From positions 22,846,168 through 22,910,167 of the forward strand of contig NC_092569.1 of the NCBI RefSeq assembly GCF_037975245.1: a stretch of 64,000 nt of DNA, read 5' to 3'. Source of the DNA: Apostichopus japonicus (lineage: Eukaryota > Echinodermata > Holothuroidea > Aspidochirotida > Stichopodidae). How positions within the stretch are numbered: position 1 is the first letter of the stretch; every line of letters begins with the position of its first letter. Position numbers and translations under genes: made by a program. Below the pieces are notes generated by a model. It saw only the letters and a program-made list of their open reading frames with translations. It was not told the DNA's origin and made no database searches. Positions 53,701-64,000 of the stretch are shown here, in pieces.

Positions 53701-56700
53701 AAGAATTATGATTCGCGATCAATATATATTCTTGGTTCAACAGATCGTTAACCATTCCAGCAAATGTCTTATAAAAATGTGAAGTCCTAATTCATTGCGG
53801 TTTCGAACAACATAAGTTCCGATAGTTTGTTCTCGACTTCTTACTTAGAGTAAAAGATTCCGGGATATAGAATACATTCGGAAAGACCTGACATCCAACT
53901 AAATAGCCTGAGACTTTTTTAAATATTCGAAAATTCAACATTTGTTGATTTGATCTTCTTTTTCTTTATGCCAGACTCTTAATAACTTAGATCACAGCGA
54001 CGAGATGTTTGTCATTTAACACTGAAAGTCTATAGCTCAACATTGATACTTAATATATTGATGCTACGTTTGTACATATAGATACCTCTGTTTATTATTT
54101 TTAAGTTAGCTGGGCGATATTATAAGTTATTCGTATACGTTTCTTAAGCGAATATGTCATAGTAACTTTATAAAGGGACCAGACTTTACTTAAAATGGAT
54201 CACAACTAACAGATACACCAATCCCATACTCGTAGATACAAAACTTTTACGTCATTAATTGTTATTAAATAACAACAGAAAAAAGGGCTTCTTAGCGAAA
54301 ATATCGAACAACCGTTAGATAGCAAAAATCAAGGAAATTCTAATGCCAATTCTTGTTGATTTTACAATTTTCATAAAAATATCTTATTTATATTTTCCTC
54401 TGAAGTTTCATACGCCATTTTCCATTGTGAAAAAGTATTTCCTTCTCAAAATATTCAGGAGATCCTAAGTAAATGTAAAACATTGATTTGTACTATAAAT
54501 AGAAAGAAAACACATATTTTGCTTAATTTCAATGAATTTAACAAATCATTATTTGTCTAATACTTGTATGAGTATTTATCATAGCTCATACAAAGAATTA
54601 TGATTCGCGATCAATATATATTCTTGGTTCAACAGAACGTAACCCATTCCAGCAATTGTGTTATCAGAATATTAAGTCCAAAATTCATTGCGGTTTCGAA
54701 CAATACTAGTTCCGATAGTTTTTTCTCGACTACTTACTTAGAGTAAAAGATTCCGGGATACATATTACATTCGGAAAGACCTGACATCCAACTAAATTGG
54801 CTGAGACTTTTTTAAACATTCGAAAATTCAATATTTGTTGATTTGATCTTCTTTTTCTTTATGTCAGATTCTTAATAACTTAGATCACAGCGACGAGATG
54901 CTTGTAATTTAACACTGAAAGTCTGTTGCTGAACATTGATACTTAATATATCGACAAAACGTTTGTATATATAGATACCTCTGTTTATTCTTTTTTCAGT
55001 TAGCTGGGCGATATTATTAGTTATTCGTATTTGTTTATGTCATAGTAACTTTATAAATGGACCAGACTTTACTTAAAATGGATCACAACTAACAGATACA
55101 CCAATCCCATACTCGTAGATAAATAACTTTTACGTCATTAATTATTATTTAAATAAAAACACAAATAAAGTGCTTCTTAGAATAATATCGAACAACCGTT
55201 AGATAACAAAAATCGAGCAAATTCTAATGCCAATTCTTGTTGATTTTACAAATTTTATAAAAATATCTTATCTATATTTTCCTCTGAAGTTTCATAAGCC
55301 ATTTTCCATTGTGAAAAAAAGTATTTCCTTCTCAAAATAGACCGAAATTCCGGAGCAATGTTTGTGTTTTTGTTGTTTTTGAAAAATACAATAATAACAA
55401 TTCATTTAAAGGGAATGCCACGTAAAGAATTTTCTTTAAAAAATGTCGTAATTTATTCATTCTGTAATCATTAGCTAAAAAATCTATACTTGAATTTGCT
55501 CTTTCTGGTTCCGTTGTCACTTTTTCAATAACAGAGTTGATATTTTTGTACAATAAAACCTAAAACTACGTGTGCACTGTTCGATCTATTTCACTGTATT
55601 GATTTCGTCATGTTTAACAAAGCTGGTACGACAATGCTAAATCCTCTCCCTCACAAAACCTCCACCCGCTCCCAAAAATTATTTTAGTTGAGTTTTCGAA
55701 AGTAAATTAAAAACCTTATAAGAAATTGTCAGGATCTAACTATAGTTACTGTAATGATCTTGTTTCATCGTAGATATAAAACTTATACCGTGTTTTAACG
55801 AAATAAATGCATTTTCGGTTTAAAGGCCTAGTCAATTTGTTTCTTTTAAATATAACATTTCGAATGAAAAAAGATTGAGATTACTCTTTGTTTGGAAAGA
55901 ACGACAATGCCCATATCAATAGTTTTTTGTCAACCTTACAAGAAATTATCAGGATTTAATTCAGTATTGTATAATTATATTGTTTCCTGGTAGATATAAA
56001 ACTCGTACAGCCTGTAAACACAATAAGTGCATTTTCGCTTTAACTGTCTCGTATTTTTTTCTCTTTAGTGTAAAATTTTGAATGCAAAGATTGAGATTAT
56101 TCTCTGTTTAGAAAGAACGACAATGCCTATATCAATTATTGTACATTTCACATGTAATTTGCTTTTTGATTCATTATCATTCGAGCGTTGTAAAATGAGC
56201 CCTTGGAGGATTTATGACTAAGGATTATTTATGGTATAGTTAGGCTGTTTATCTGATCTCTATTTAGTGTTAACCGATAACATGTGTCTTACAACGGTAT
56301 TTTACCAATATCTGTATTAACACCTCTAAATAGATTGAAAGACTCCATGTTTTCACAATCCCCCTCCCGTTGTTTGAGAGAGGAATGTGTGAGCTTGTCA
56401 GCGAAAATATTTTGAAATGGACAACTTGAGAATAGATAAAAGCAAGGCGAGTGATATGTGTCCATCTCCCGTCTCTCTCTCGTTCCTCTTATTTCAATTG
56501 GAATACATCTTCCTTCTAATTTTAAATGAACCAATTTCAATAATTTCAATAAAAAGATTGTAGCACCCATATAGTAACCGACATCGTTGCGACCCCCAAA
56601 TCTATCCAACCGGCAATCACTACTTGTTTTATTCATCGATGTATTCATGTACGCCCAATATTTCCATTAATACTTCTCAACGTAAATGGGACACATATTT

Positions 56701-59700
56701 CACATTGACTCGGAAAGATAATAAGAACCTGTTTTCTAAAAGTTTGAAATCTTTTTCAGGGTTTGATATCCAGAGGTCACTGATTCGAATCATGCTTTTA
56801 TCCATAAACTACTTTGCTCTATTCCATTGTTTAAAACAACAAAGTCACCTTCCTGTTATTCATTTACATATATGAATTTTTCTTTTGTTAGAGTGCCCAA
56901 CAGACAAGTGATGGATTTACTAATGGAAAGATATCAGGTGAGTGATGCTTACCCCTCTCGATTCTAAACATGTAATTTAAATAAAAATTAAACCCATGTA
57001 ACATTATATTTATCATGTAGTACCGGGAGTATATACACAGGAATTGGGCGTGGTTTGCGGAGCTTTGTCTGAAGTATTAGTAGACGAGAATAGACGGTGA
57101 TTTAAGGTGTTTTCGGTCATTCAAATTCAATATAGTCGCCAGAAATCATTTCAGATATGTGTATTGAAGTGTTAAGTACGTAGTGATCCGCATTTTTTCT
57201 TAAATTCACATATTTTTGGAGAAGCTACGGGTGTGAAGTCTTTCGAATAGGGGAATTAAGAACGTGATGTGTGTTATAGGCGTAAACCATTGAAAACGCA
57301 AAGTTAACAAATAATGAGGACAACTATATTTTTATTCCATCACATCATAGGTCAATCATCATTTTTCTTCTATCAACAATCGACTTATCCGAGAGATTGC
57401 AGAGAAGTCCAGGAGCAATGTTCATCCCATAACTCTTCCGGTGTCTTCATGATCAAACCAGATGGTTATCCGGAACCATTTGAGGTTTACTGCGATAACA
57501 CCGACAGTTCCGGTGGATGGACGGTATGTCTCTGATTTCTAGCTCTTCTCTCGACAATTTTCATACTGAAACAATAATGTTCACCGCAGCTGGGAGAGTA
57601 GTAACAATGTTAGAAATACAAGTAACCAAGTTACATGTGGTAAACAAAATTACGTTCTGATTTTATTGAGTAAAGAAAGAAACGACTGTTATGGATGCCA
57701 ACATGTAAAGCATCGAATGAAAGATCAGTGACTTACCAGTCATTTTGGTAACTACTCTGTTCATAGGTAATACAAAGGCGCGCCGACGGGTCCATCGATT
57801 TCCGGCGCGACTGGGACAGCTACAAGTCTGGCTCCGGGTTTCTCTCTCATGAATTCTGGCTCGGCAACGAGAAGTTGTCTTTCTTGACCAACCAGAAGAA
57901 ATACCAACTGGTGATTGAGATAACCACATCAAGCGGTTACTTAATCCGGGTTTCTTACGATCATTTCCGTATAAGTGACGCCTTCAGTCACTTCAAGCTG
58001 GGCAACCTCAGCAATTATTCTGGAGAGAATACTGGTGAGTTATCACGAATAAATTAGATAACAATGCAATATCATAATCATATGTCTTACAATGCTTAGA
58101 TATATGTGAAGATGTATTGTTTTGTGACGTCGTCAAACATGACATAATATTACATTTATGCAGGGTCATCTGGGGAATATCACCGACAAACCTCTCTGGC
58201 CCATTTGGTACATCCTTCTATGGTCAACCATCTTTTCGACAAAAGAATACATCTGAACTTTACTTATAAAACACTTAATTCACTTCATATTGTTAAATAC
58301 ATTCCCAGTAACATTACTGTTACAATAATTCCAAGTGATTGTATCTTACAGATGCTATAACATTCTGTCCCAGCAATATGGACATTGACAACTGCAGTAC
58401 CGCGTGTCAACGAACTTGTGAAGCTCCAGGAATCTGTCAGGATGAGGTCTGTACTGATGGTGAAGTCTGTTTTTGTCCCGATGGATTCTTCATGAAGGGA
58501 TCTGACTGTGTACCTCGTGAACAATGTGGATGTTACGTATCGGAAGGAAAGACGATCGTACCAGTCAGTATAGGAGTCAGTTATTTCAGAAAAGCAAATC
58601 GACCCTTTATTTTAATGTAGAAACCGATCATTTCTACTTTCTTCTATCTCGGTCGATCATGTGCAATAATAAAAACTTCATTAAGCCGTTACTGCCGAGC
58701 TGCAGTCATACGGTAACGAAGGTGTCCAACTTCATATCTTGGCTAAAAGAGAAGTACGATTTCATATATCTTGAAATGTGGTAGGTTTAATAATGATGTT
58801 GTATGGAGAGGGCAGCATATAACGATATTAAACAATAATGAGAATATAAAATGTGTTTTTTTCTTATAGGAAGGTGAATTTTTCGTGAATTCTGGATGTA
58901 CAAGAAAGGGTGTTTGTACTAACGGACTGATCATCTGGGATGAAGGTTACGCATGTAGCCCTAAAGCGGAGTGTGGCGTACGAAATGACATAAGACAATG
59001 TTATTGTGCTAATGGCTACAGAGGTGACGGTGTAACATGCACTAGACCACCTAAAGATTGTCAGGAAATTTATGATGATGATAGTGCCAGAAACAGCGGT
59101 ATATACAGAATCAAACCAACCGGATGGACCGGGTCAGCATTTGAGGTATACTGTAACATGACTGATGGAGGAGGGTGGACGGTTAGTAGCAGTCTGACTC
59201 GCGTTCATAATATAATTAATATATGTTAATTGTCAAGTTTGACGATCGGATAAGTCTAAAAGATTGATCTTTCACTGGTATGTATCGTAACATAATTTCC
59301 AAAGGACGACGTAAGGAAGCTCTCATATATCCTAAATGGGGGTTCAAAGTGATATTGTCTATCAGGTCGAGAAACATCAAAAACATAGTCGGTAAAGATC
59401 TATCTAATCAATCATCGAGTGACTCATACTGATAGATATTCGTTTCATAAGTTTCATTGGAAGGAGCTTTTCATTGCGTAGGAAAATAGTTAATATCAAA
59501 TTTATAATGAAAAGCTCTATAGATTGATAAGAAAAGTCTCATTATTTTTGTTTCCCTTTTCATCACATACTCATAAAAGGTGTTCCAGCGTCGACAAGAT
59601 GGTAGTATTGACTTCTACCGCAACTGGAACAGCTACAAAGTTGGTTTTGGCAACCTTTCAACTGAATTTTGGCTGGAAAACGATAAATTGTATTACTTGA

Positions 59701-61550
59701 CAACACAAAAGAGATATAGAATCCGAATTGATTTAGTGACTAGAGAGTATAATTCGTACTACGGCAAGTTCGATTTCTTCCGCATCAATGATGAGAGTGA
59801 CAACTACCGACTGTCGGGACTTGGGACTTACAGTGGAACCGTAGGTGGGTACCATTCTAAATATGTATGATTTATGTGCTTCTGGTTGCATTTAGATCTT
59901 TTTTCCTTAAATTGCTTTTAAGGAATTAAAAAAATTAAGGTTGCACTATCGGATTTCAACACCTAGCAAATCTGATATATTCAAATTATGCACTGAGCTA
60001 ATCGAGAGATTCATAGATATTCACACTACCAATCGGAATTATTTTCTTCAGCATATATCAATTTATGCAAAATAAAACACAATGGATTTGCAACATATAC
60101 ACAATTATAATCATACATATATTATTATAGAAAGATATTCAAGCTGACCCCGGAAACAGGTAATTTTGCACATAAAATAATAATAATAAGCTAGGCTTTA
60201 AGTAACTTTCGTGAATAACAGGAACACGATCATATCTGAAGAAAGGGGACTATATATTTTTAATTATTTACCACAATCATAAGTGAACACAGTTGACAGT
60301 ATCTACTTTTTCTTATATGATATACCTCAAGGAGAGGAGAGGTTACTATGATGATTTGATTTGCAGAATTTGCAGAAAGATAATGAAGCGAAACTGTTTC
60401 CATCTATGAACAGTAAACTATGGTTCAAACAGCATGGAAAGTAATTGCATGGTTTTTATAAACTGAATAAAGATAATTCTCAGGAAATATTCCTAGCGGT
60501 GACTTTCTTAAGCCGACAAACGTGAAGTTTAAGAAATGCCTTCATGCCACTTTTTACATTACAGAATCACAGACATTTAATGAATCATATGTGTGACCTT
60601 TCCCATAAACTGTCCCGCGAAAAACTTAGAACAAAAGTCGATGACATTACGTATCTATCTCAGACACCAATAAATACTCAACGGTGGGGCTATGGGTTAT
60701 TGCATGATTTTACCCTACTGATTAGTATCGCCGTGCTGCATTTCATGTTCATCGCATGATGCGGTTTATTGAATTTCTATTGACATAAAGCTAAAAAGTT
60801 AAAAGAGCTCCTCGACATGCATTTGATCAATAGAACAATTAAACAACTGGCGTTCTGCTACCTTTTATAAATCGGATCATAAATTACCAATGACGCATGT
60901 TCACAGCATCGCTTCCACCATAATAAATTTCAGTAATTATTTCATAATTATAAAACACATGGAAATATTAACTCTATAAATATCAATAATGATAAATAAA
61001 TAGAATGTGTGTAGGATCATTTCTTAGGAGTCATTTAAAATTTGATGAATATTAACAAGGCTAATGTCACCTAACTGAAGATCAGTAATAGAAATGGTGC
61101 ATATGAATAAATAACTTAAAAAGTGTACAAACCAAAATATTTAATCAGATTTATTCTTGTGAGAAAATAAGCTTTATCCCCCCCCCCCTTCTCTCTTACT
61201 ACGTTTAATCCTCCTTCAATTCTTAATACATCTGATTTATATGTATATATGCTAGCATAACATGCTGTGCCTCATTCTATTCCACAGATGAGAGAAGCAG
61301 TCCTGATGGTAAATTCTTGCGTTATCACCTGAATCACGAGTTCAGTACCAAAGAGAGGGACAACGATGCTTATAGTAATAACTGTGCGGTTAGTTATCAC
61401 GGCGCATGGTGGTACGATGATTGCTATGACTCTAACCTCAACGGTGACTACCACGCCAGTCTAAATAGTTATTCTAGCATATATTGTTATTATATCCCAG
61501 GACCGGATTATAACATCAAATATACTGAAATGAAGATTCGTCCAGCTTAA
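50751..61550 (+). CDS. FREP gene C: secreted FReD-TIL-TILa/EGF-FReD protein, 538 aa, 8 exons
   Basis: Exons: 50751-50828, 56892-56937, 57351-57523, 57767-58034, 58352-58563, 58870-59181, 59580-59844, 61288-61550. All eight lengths equal gene B's, and the reading frame is intact. Domain order is as in gene B: signal peptide, truncated FReD1 (CSSHNSSGVFMIKPDG), TIL (CPSNMDIDNC to CVPREQC), TILa/EGF (ending CYCANGYRGDGVTC), FReD2 (ending MKIRPA). Two substitutions hit normally invariant FReD positions: GFG is GSG in FReD1 (YKSGSGFLS), and FWLGND is FWLEND in FReD2. The calcium motif is ERDND as in B. Exons 5 and 6 use less common donors (gtcagt, gttagt). AATAAA is at 61911-61916 in a context shared with gene B. 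Probably functional but possibly under relaxed constraint. Confidence 0.9.
52073..53585. repeat. Nested direct duplication in gene C intron 1 (shared with B)
   Basis: Two copies offset about 736 bp (GAATAGACCAGCATACGTAA at 52161 and 52897) correspond one to one with the gene B copies, including the roughly 100 bp unique to the second copy. The duplication therefore predates the B/C split. Confidence 0.85.
53563..55340. repeat. Gene C-specific tandem duplication (about 892 bp)
   Basis: Copies at about 53563-54454 and 54455-55340 both begin TCAGGAGATCCTAAGTAAATG and end at TATTTCCTTCTCAAAATA. Gene B has one copy (about 35543-36430). The junction at 54454/54455 is abrupt. Confidence 0.9.
59845..61287 (+). 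other. Gene C intron 7
   Basis: A 1443-nt intron aligned along its length with gene B intron 7 but lacking the TA run. A C-run is at about 61178-61187. No coding signal is seen. Confidence 0.75.
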
Positions 61551-63408
61551 CCTGATAATGGACAGCACTACCGCCAAGGTTTTACAAGTAAAAACTCGTA
61601 AAACGAAGAACAACTGAAATTTTCGATCGCTACAATTCACACTCTGTATTGTGTTTTAGAACAGCTTATTTAGGTATCTGGAAAGAACTAGTGCTTGCAC
61701 GATCTCATATGTTATTACATCTTCCACTTATATTTCCACCAAGTAATCTCTAAAATCTATAACAAATAGAAGTAATTATTATATATTATTACTTTATGTG
61801 TCAATTCGCAAACATTTTAAATCAAGAGATGATATTCTAGTAATCTTTTCTCGTGTCTCTTCATGCGATAATTTCTTTACTACAAAGAAAGACAAATGTA
61901 AAAGTCAATGAATAAACGTGATAAATGACAACAAGTGTCCGTTTTTATTTTTTGGTCACCTACCTGACGCTGTATTATAAAGGACAGAATATCATCAGAA
62001 GAATAGTAAAAGTAAAACAGTCAATGACAGCGATACCAAGATTTTATAAACTCCTGGAGAAGACACATCTATTAGCACTTACAATTTTTGGACAGTTTTG
62101 GAGAGGTTGAAGCGGTTCAATAACAAATGCAAATATTCTTTCGAATAAAATCACAACAACACAATTTTACAAGCTGATAATATAAGCTACGGAAAAGTAT
62201 TTCTGCCACAACATTTTGGAAACGATGAAAACAACTTTTCAAATTTACGAAAGTATATTCGAACTTACGAAATAGAAAATCCGAACTAAAAATAGACTTT
62301 CGAGATAATTTGTTTCTTTTTCGTGGCAGCACTACGCTCCCGTATTAAGCACTATTAATATTTAAAAATAAAGAATATAAAGAACTACTGAAGGCACAAC
62401 TTTGGCTATTTGATATGATTGATATGCATGAAATAGAACATCATTTAACCCTTAAAAGTGCGCGGTTTAAACAGGCTGCAGTGGTTTACAATAGAAACAC
62501 GATGACTTAACACCGTACTACCTTAACAAGATTACGATAGCACAGAGCATTCTGTTGTATTGTAATATTCAATTTAAATAGTCATTTCATAAGTTGTTTG
62601 AATTCAATGTTATCTTGTATTTTCTTTTAGTTTCATACACTGTCATTGATAAAGAAAGAAGAAAGGCGTCATAGGGTACAGGGTCCCATTAAGACAATGG
62701 AATTTCCCAGGAATTTATTATTTTCTACTTGTGTATCACATCTTTGAAGAAATTTACAGCTACGTTACAAAAGAAGAGAGAATTTCGGTTGATTGGTTAA
62801 ACACGATTTGCATACCTCGCTTACGCTATGAACTGACAGCTTTCCTTAACTGCTTGTCTACACATTTGCACCACATCCTTCATTTCCTCTAGTTCAAACC
62901 TAAAGACCACCAATTTATCGCCTGTCTTTTTGCATCGTGGAAATTTTAAGCTGAATTGATTTTTGGCGGTCAAATATAAATCAGTTTCTTGTCGAAAATT
63001 AGACAACCATAGTCGAATTATTCTCACTTAAATTCGTCATTTCATTTACATATATCATCGTTGCGTTCGTTTCAAATTAAAATAATTGAAGCAATGACAG
63101 ACTATTTTCTCTTATAAGTCATATTTATTTCCGCTACGAGTTTCAAATTCACATAATATGGGAAGCCATCATTTCAATTTTTATTTTAAATCAACAATCC
63201 GTTCATGCTGTAATGGGTGATGACAGGGGCGTCAATTCCAATTGAAAATTGAGGGCGCGGTACATAAATGACTGAACACTGATAACACCGAAGGAGTTTG
63301 CGCGTAGCGAGCGCCTTGGTGCAAGACCTTTTTCGGATGGGTTAAAGGGTCCCGCCCGCGTATATTTTTTTCCCAAACTGAACTGACGCTAAAATTATTT
63401 CCTCGATT

Positions 63409-64000
63409 CTGATTGGCTCTCAGCGAGCACGTGATATACTTTAGTATTCAACATGGATCCCTCCATACACTGTCAGTATCAGTATCATCAACACGAACAA
63501 ATTCAAGATATTCACATTAGCAACTTTCCAAAACTTTTGGTAGGTATAAATGAACGAAAGTATATTGTGTTCTTGACACAATGAAGCAACTATTTCCATC
63601 TACTGCAGGCATTATAGGCAGTCCTCGATCGTTTGTTTACTCGCTTGACTTCGCTCTACACAACACATGTAATGTAGCCTATCGTACTGTGTATAGTATA
63701 AAACACAATAAAACACAGAGCATTAGTAATGTATACATGTAGCCGATGTGCATATGTACGAGTTGTTTGTGTACATTCGGAGTTGCGATACTTTAAGTTT
63801 TATCATCATAAATTCAAAATACTTTTAGTAAATGAATCATGATAGGCCTAGTCGAACATGCAGTTGCCATGAAGAGGGCGAGAGAGTGTGTGCCAGCCAG
63901 TGAGTGTACACAAGAAAGACATTTGACGATATGTCTGTGTCTTTAACCTATACGTACGGACACCTATACGGATACGTATTGGCTCGCTGACAGCCAATCA
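63409..64000. repeat. Inverted repeat pair at the right edge
   Basis: TGATTGGCTCTCAGCGAGCA at about 63409-63428 pairs with the complement of the last 20 bases of the window (TGATTGGCTGTCAGCGAGCC on the minus strand), with 18 of 20 bases matching by eye. The interval of about 590 bp would fit a small terminal-inverted-repeat element, but the right end coincides with the window edge. Confidence 0.45.
63453..63539 (+). other. Candidate short first exon (29 codons)
   Basis: An ATG begins MDPSIHCQYQYHQHEQIQ and continues in frame to CCAAAACTTTTG, followed directly by gtaggt, a plausible donor. A CACGTG and a CCAAT-type element (ATTGGCT) lie 20-45 bp upstream. It lies inside the inverted-repeat interval, so it could be the 5' exon of a mobile element or of a gene beyond the window. 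Weak evidence. Confidence 0.2.

Larger units (their letters stand above)
50829..56891 (+). other. Gene C intron 1 (6.1 kb)
   Basis: Aligns with gene B intron 1 and is longer mainly because of an extra tandem duplication (53563-55340, unit about 892 bp). It also carries the nested 737-bp-offset duplication shared with B (about 52073-52745 and 52810-53585). Around 55920-56110 a further block resembles gene A's intron (about 22600-22700) more than gene B's. No internal exon is seen. Confidence 0.75.
61551..64000. other. Gene C 3' flank to window end
   Basis: Aligns with gene B's 3' flank up to about 63350, including a GAGCGCCT(C/T)GG(C/T)GCAA segment found at both 44330 and 63310. Beyond that the sequence is unique within the window. 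No complete gene is seen. Confidence 0.6.

Overview
This is an intron-rich, AT-rich animal (metazoan) genomic window. It is built almost entirely from a small family of secreted fibrinogen-related genes (FREPs; fibrinogen-like C-terminal domain = FReD). Canonical GT/AG introns, signal-peptide first exons far upstream of the body, long (TA)n microsatellites and layered segmental duplications all indicate a eukaryotic nuclear genome. The TIL, VWF-E-like (TILa), EGF and fibrinogen modules suggest a marine invertebrate, most likely an echinoderm (perhaps a sea cucumber). That taxonomic guess is inference and was not tested by any search.

Layout: (1) 238-13500, minus strand: FREP gene 1, eight exons, 600 aa. 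(2) 13501-18585: intergenic region between the divergently oriented gene 1 and gene A, with a diverged repeat block. (3) 18586-28124, plus strand: FREP gene A, eight exons, 526 aa. (4) 28125-32718: intergenic. (5) 32719-42664, plus: FREP gene B, eight exons, 538 aa. (6) 42665-50750: intergenic, holding a decayed fifth FREP copy (first-exon and last-exon remnants at about 45.78-47.22 kb). (7) 50751-61550, plus: FREP gene C, eight exons, 538 aa. (8) 61551-64000: downstream flank ending in an inverted repeat. I reconstructed all four gene models by hand from splice sites. In each, exon lengths and phases sum to one open frame from a signal peptide to a stop.

The shared protein plan is: signal peptide, short linker, FReD1 truncated at its C-terminal third, TIL domain (10 Cys), TILa/VWF-E-like plus EGF-like module, then a complete FReD2. 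FReD1 lacks the exon that normally carries the calcium and ligand-pocket subdomain. Exons 5-6-7 form a phase 1-1 symmetrical cassette, so skipping them would fuse FReD1 in frame to the single terminal exon and give an ordinary one-FReD lectin. The same locus could therefore encode a tandem-FReD protein and a simple FREP.

Genes A, B and C are head-to-tail duplicates. B and C are the closest pair and share intron sequence and a nested intron duplication that A lacks. Gene 1 is divergent. It has an 82-residue Cys/Tyr-rich insertion inside FReD2 and a recently duplicated, apparently broken extra exon in intron 5. FReDs of this kind are usually secreted pattern-recognition lectins in invertebrates; an immune role here is inference.
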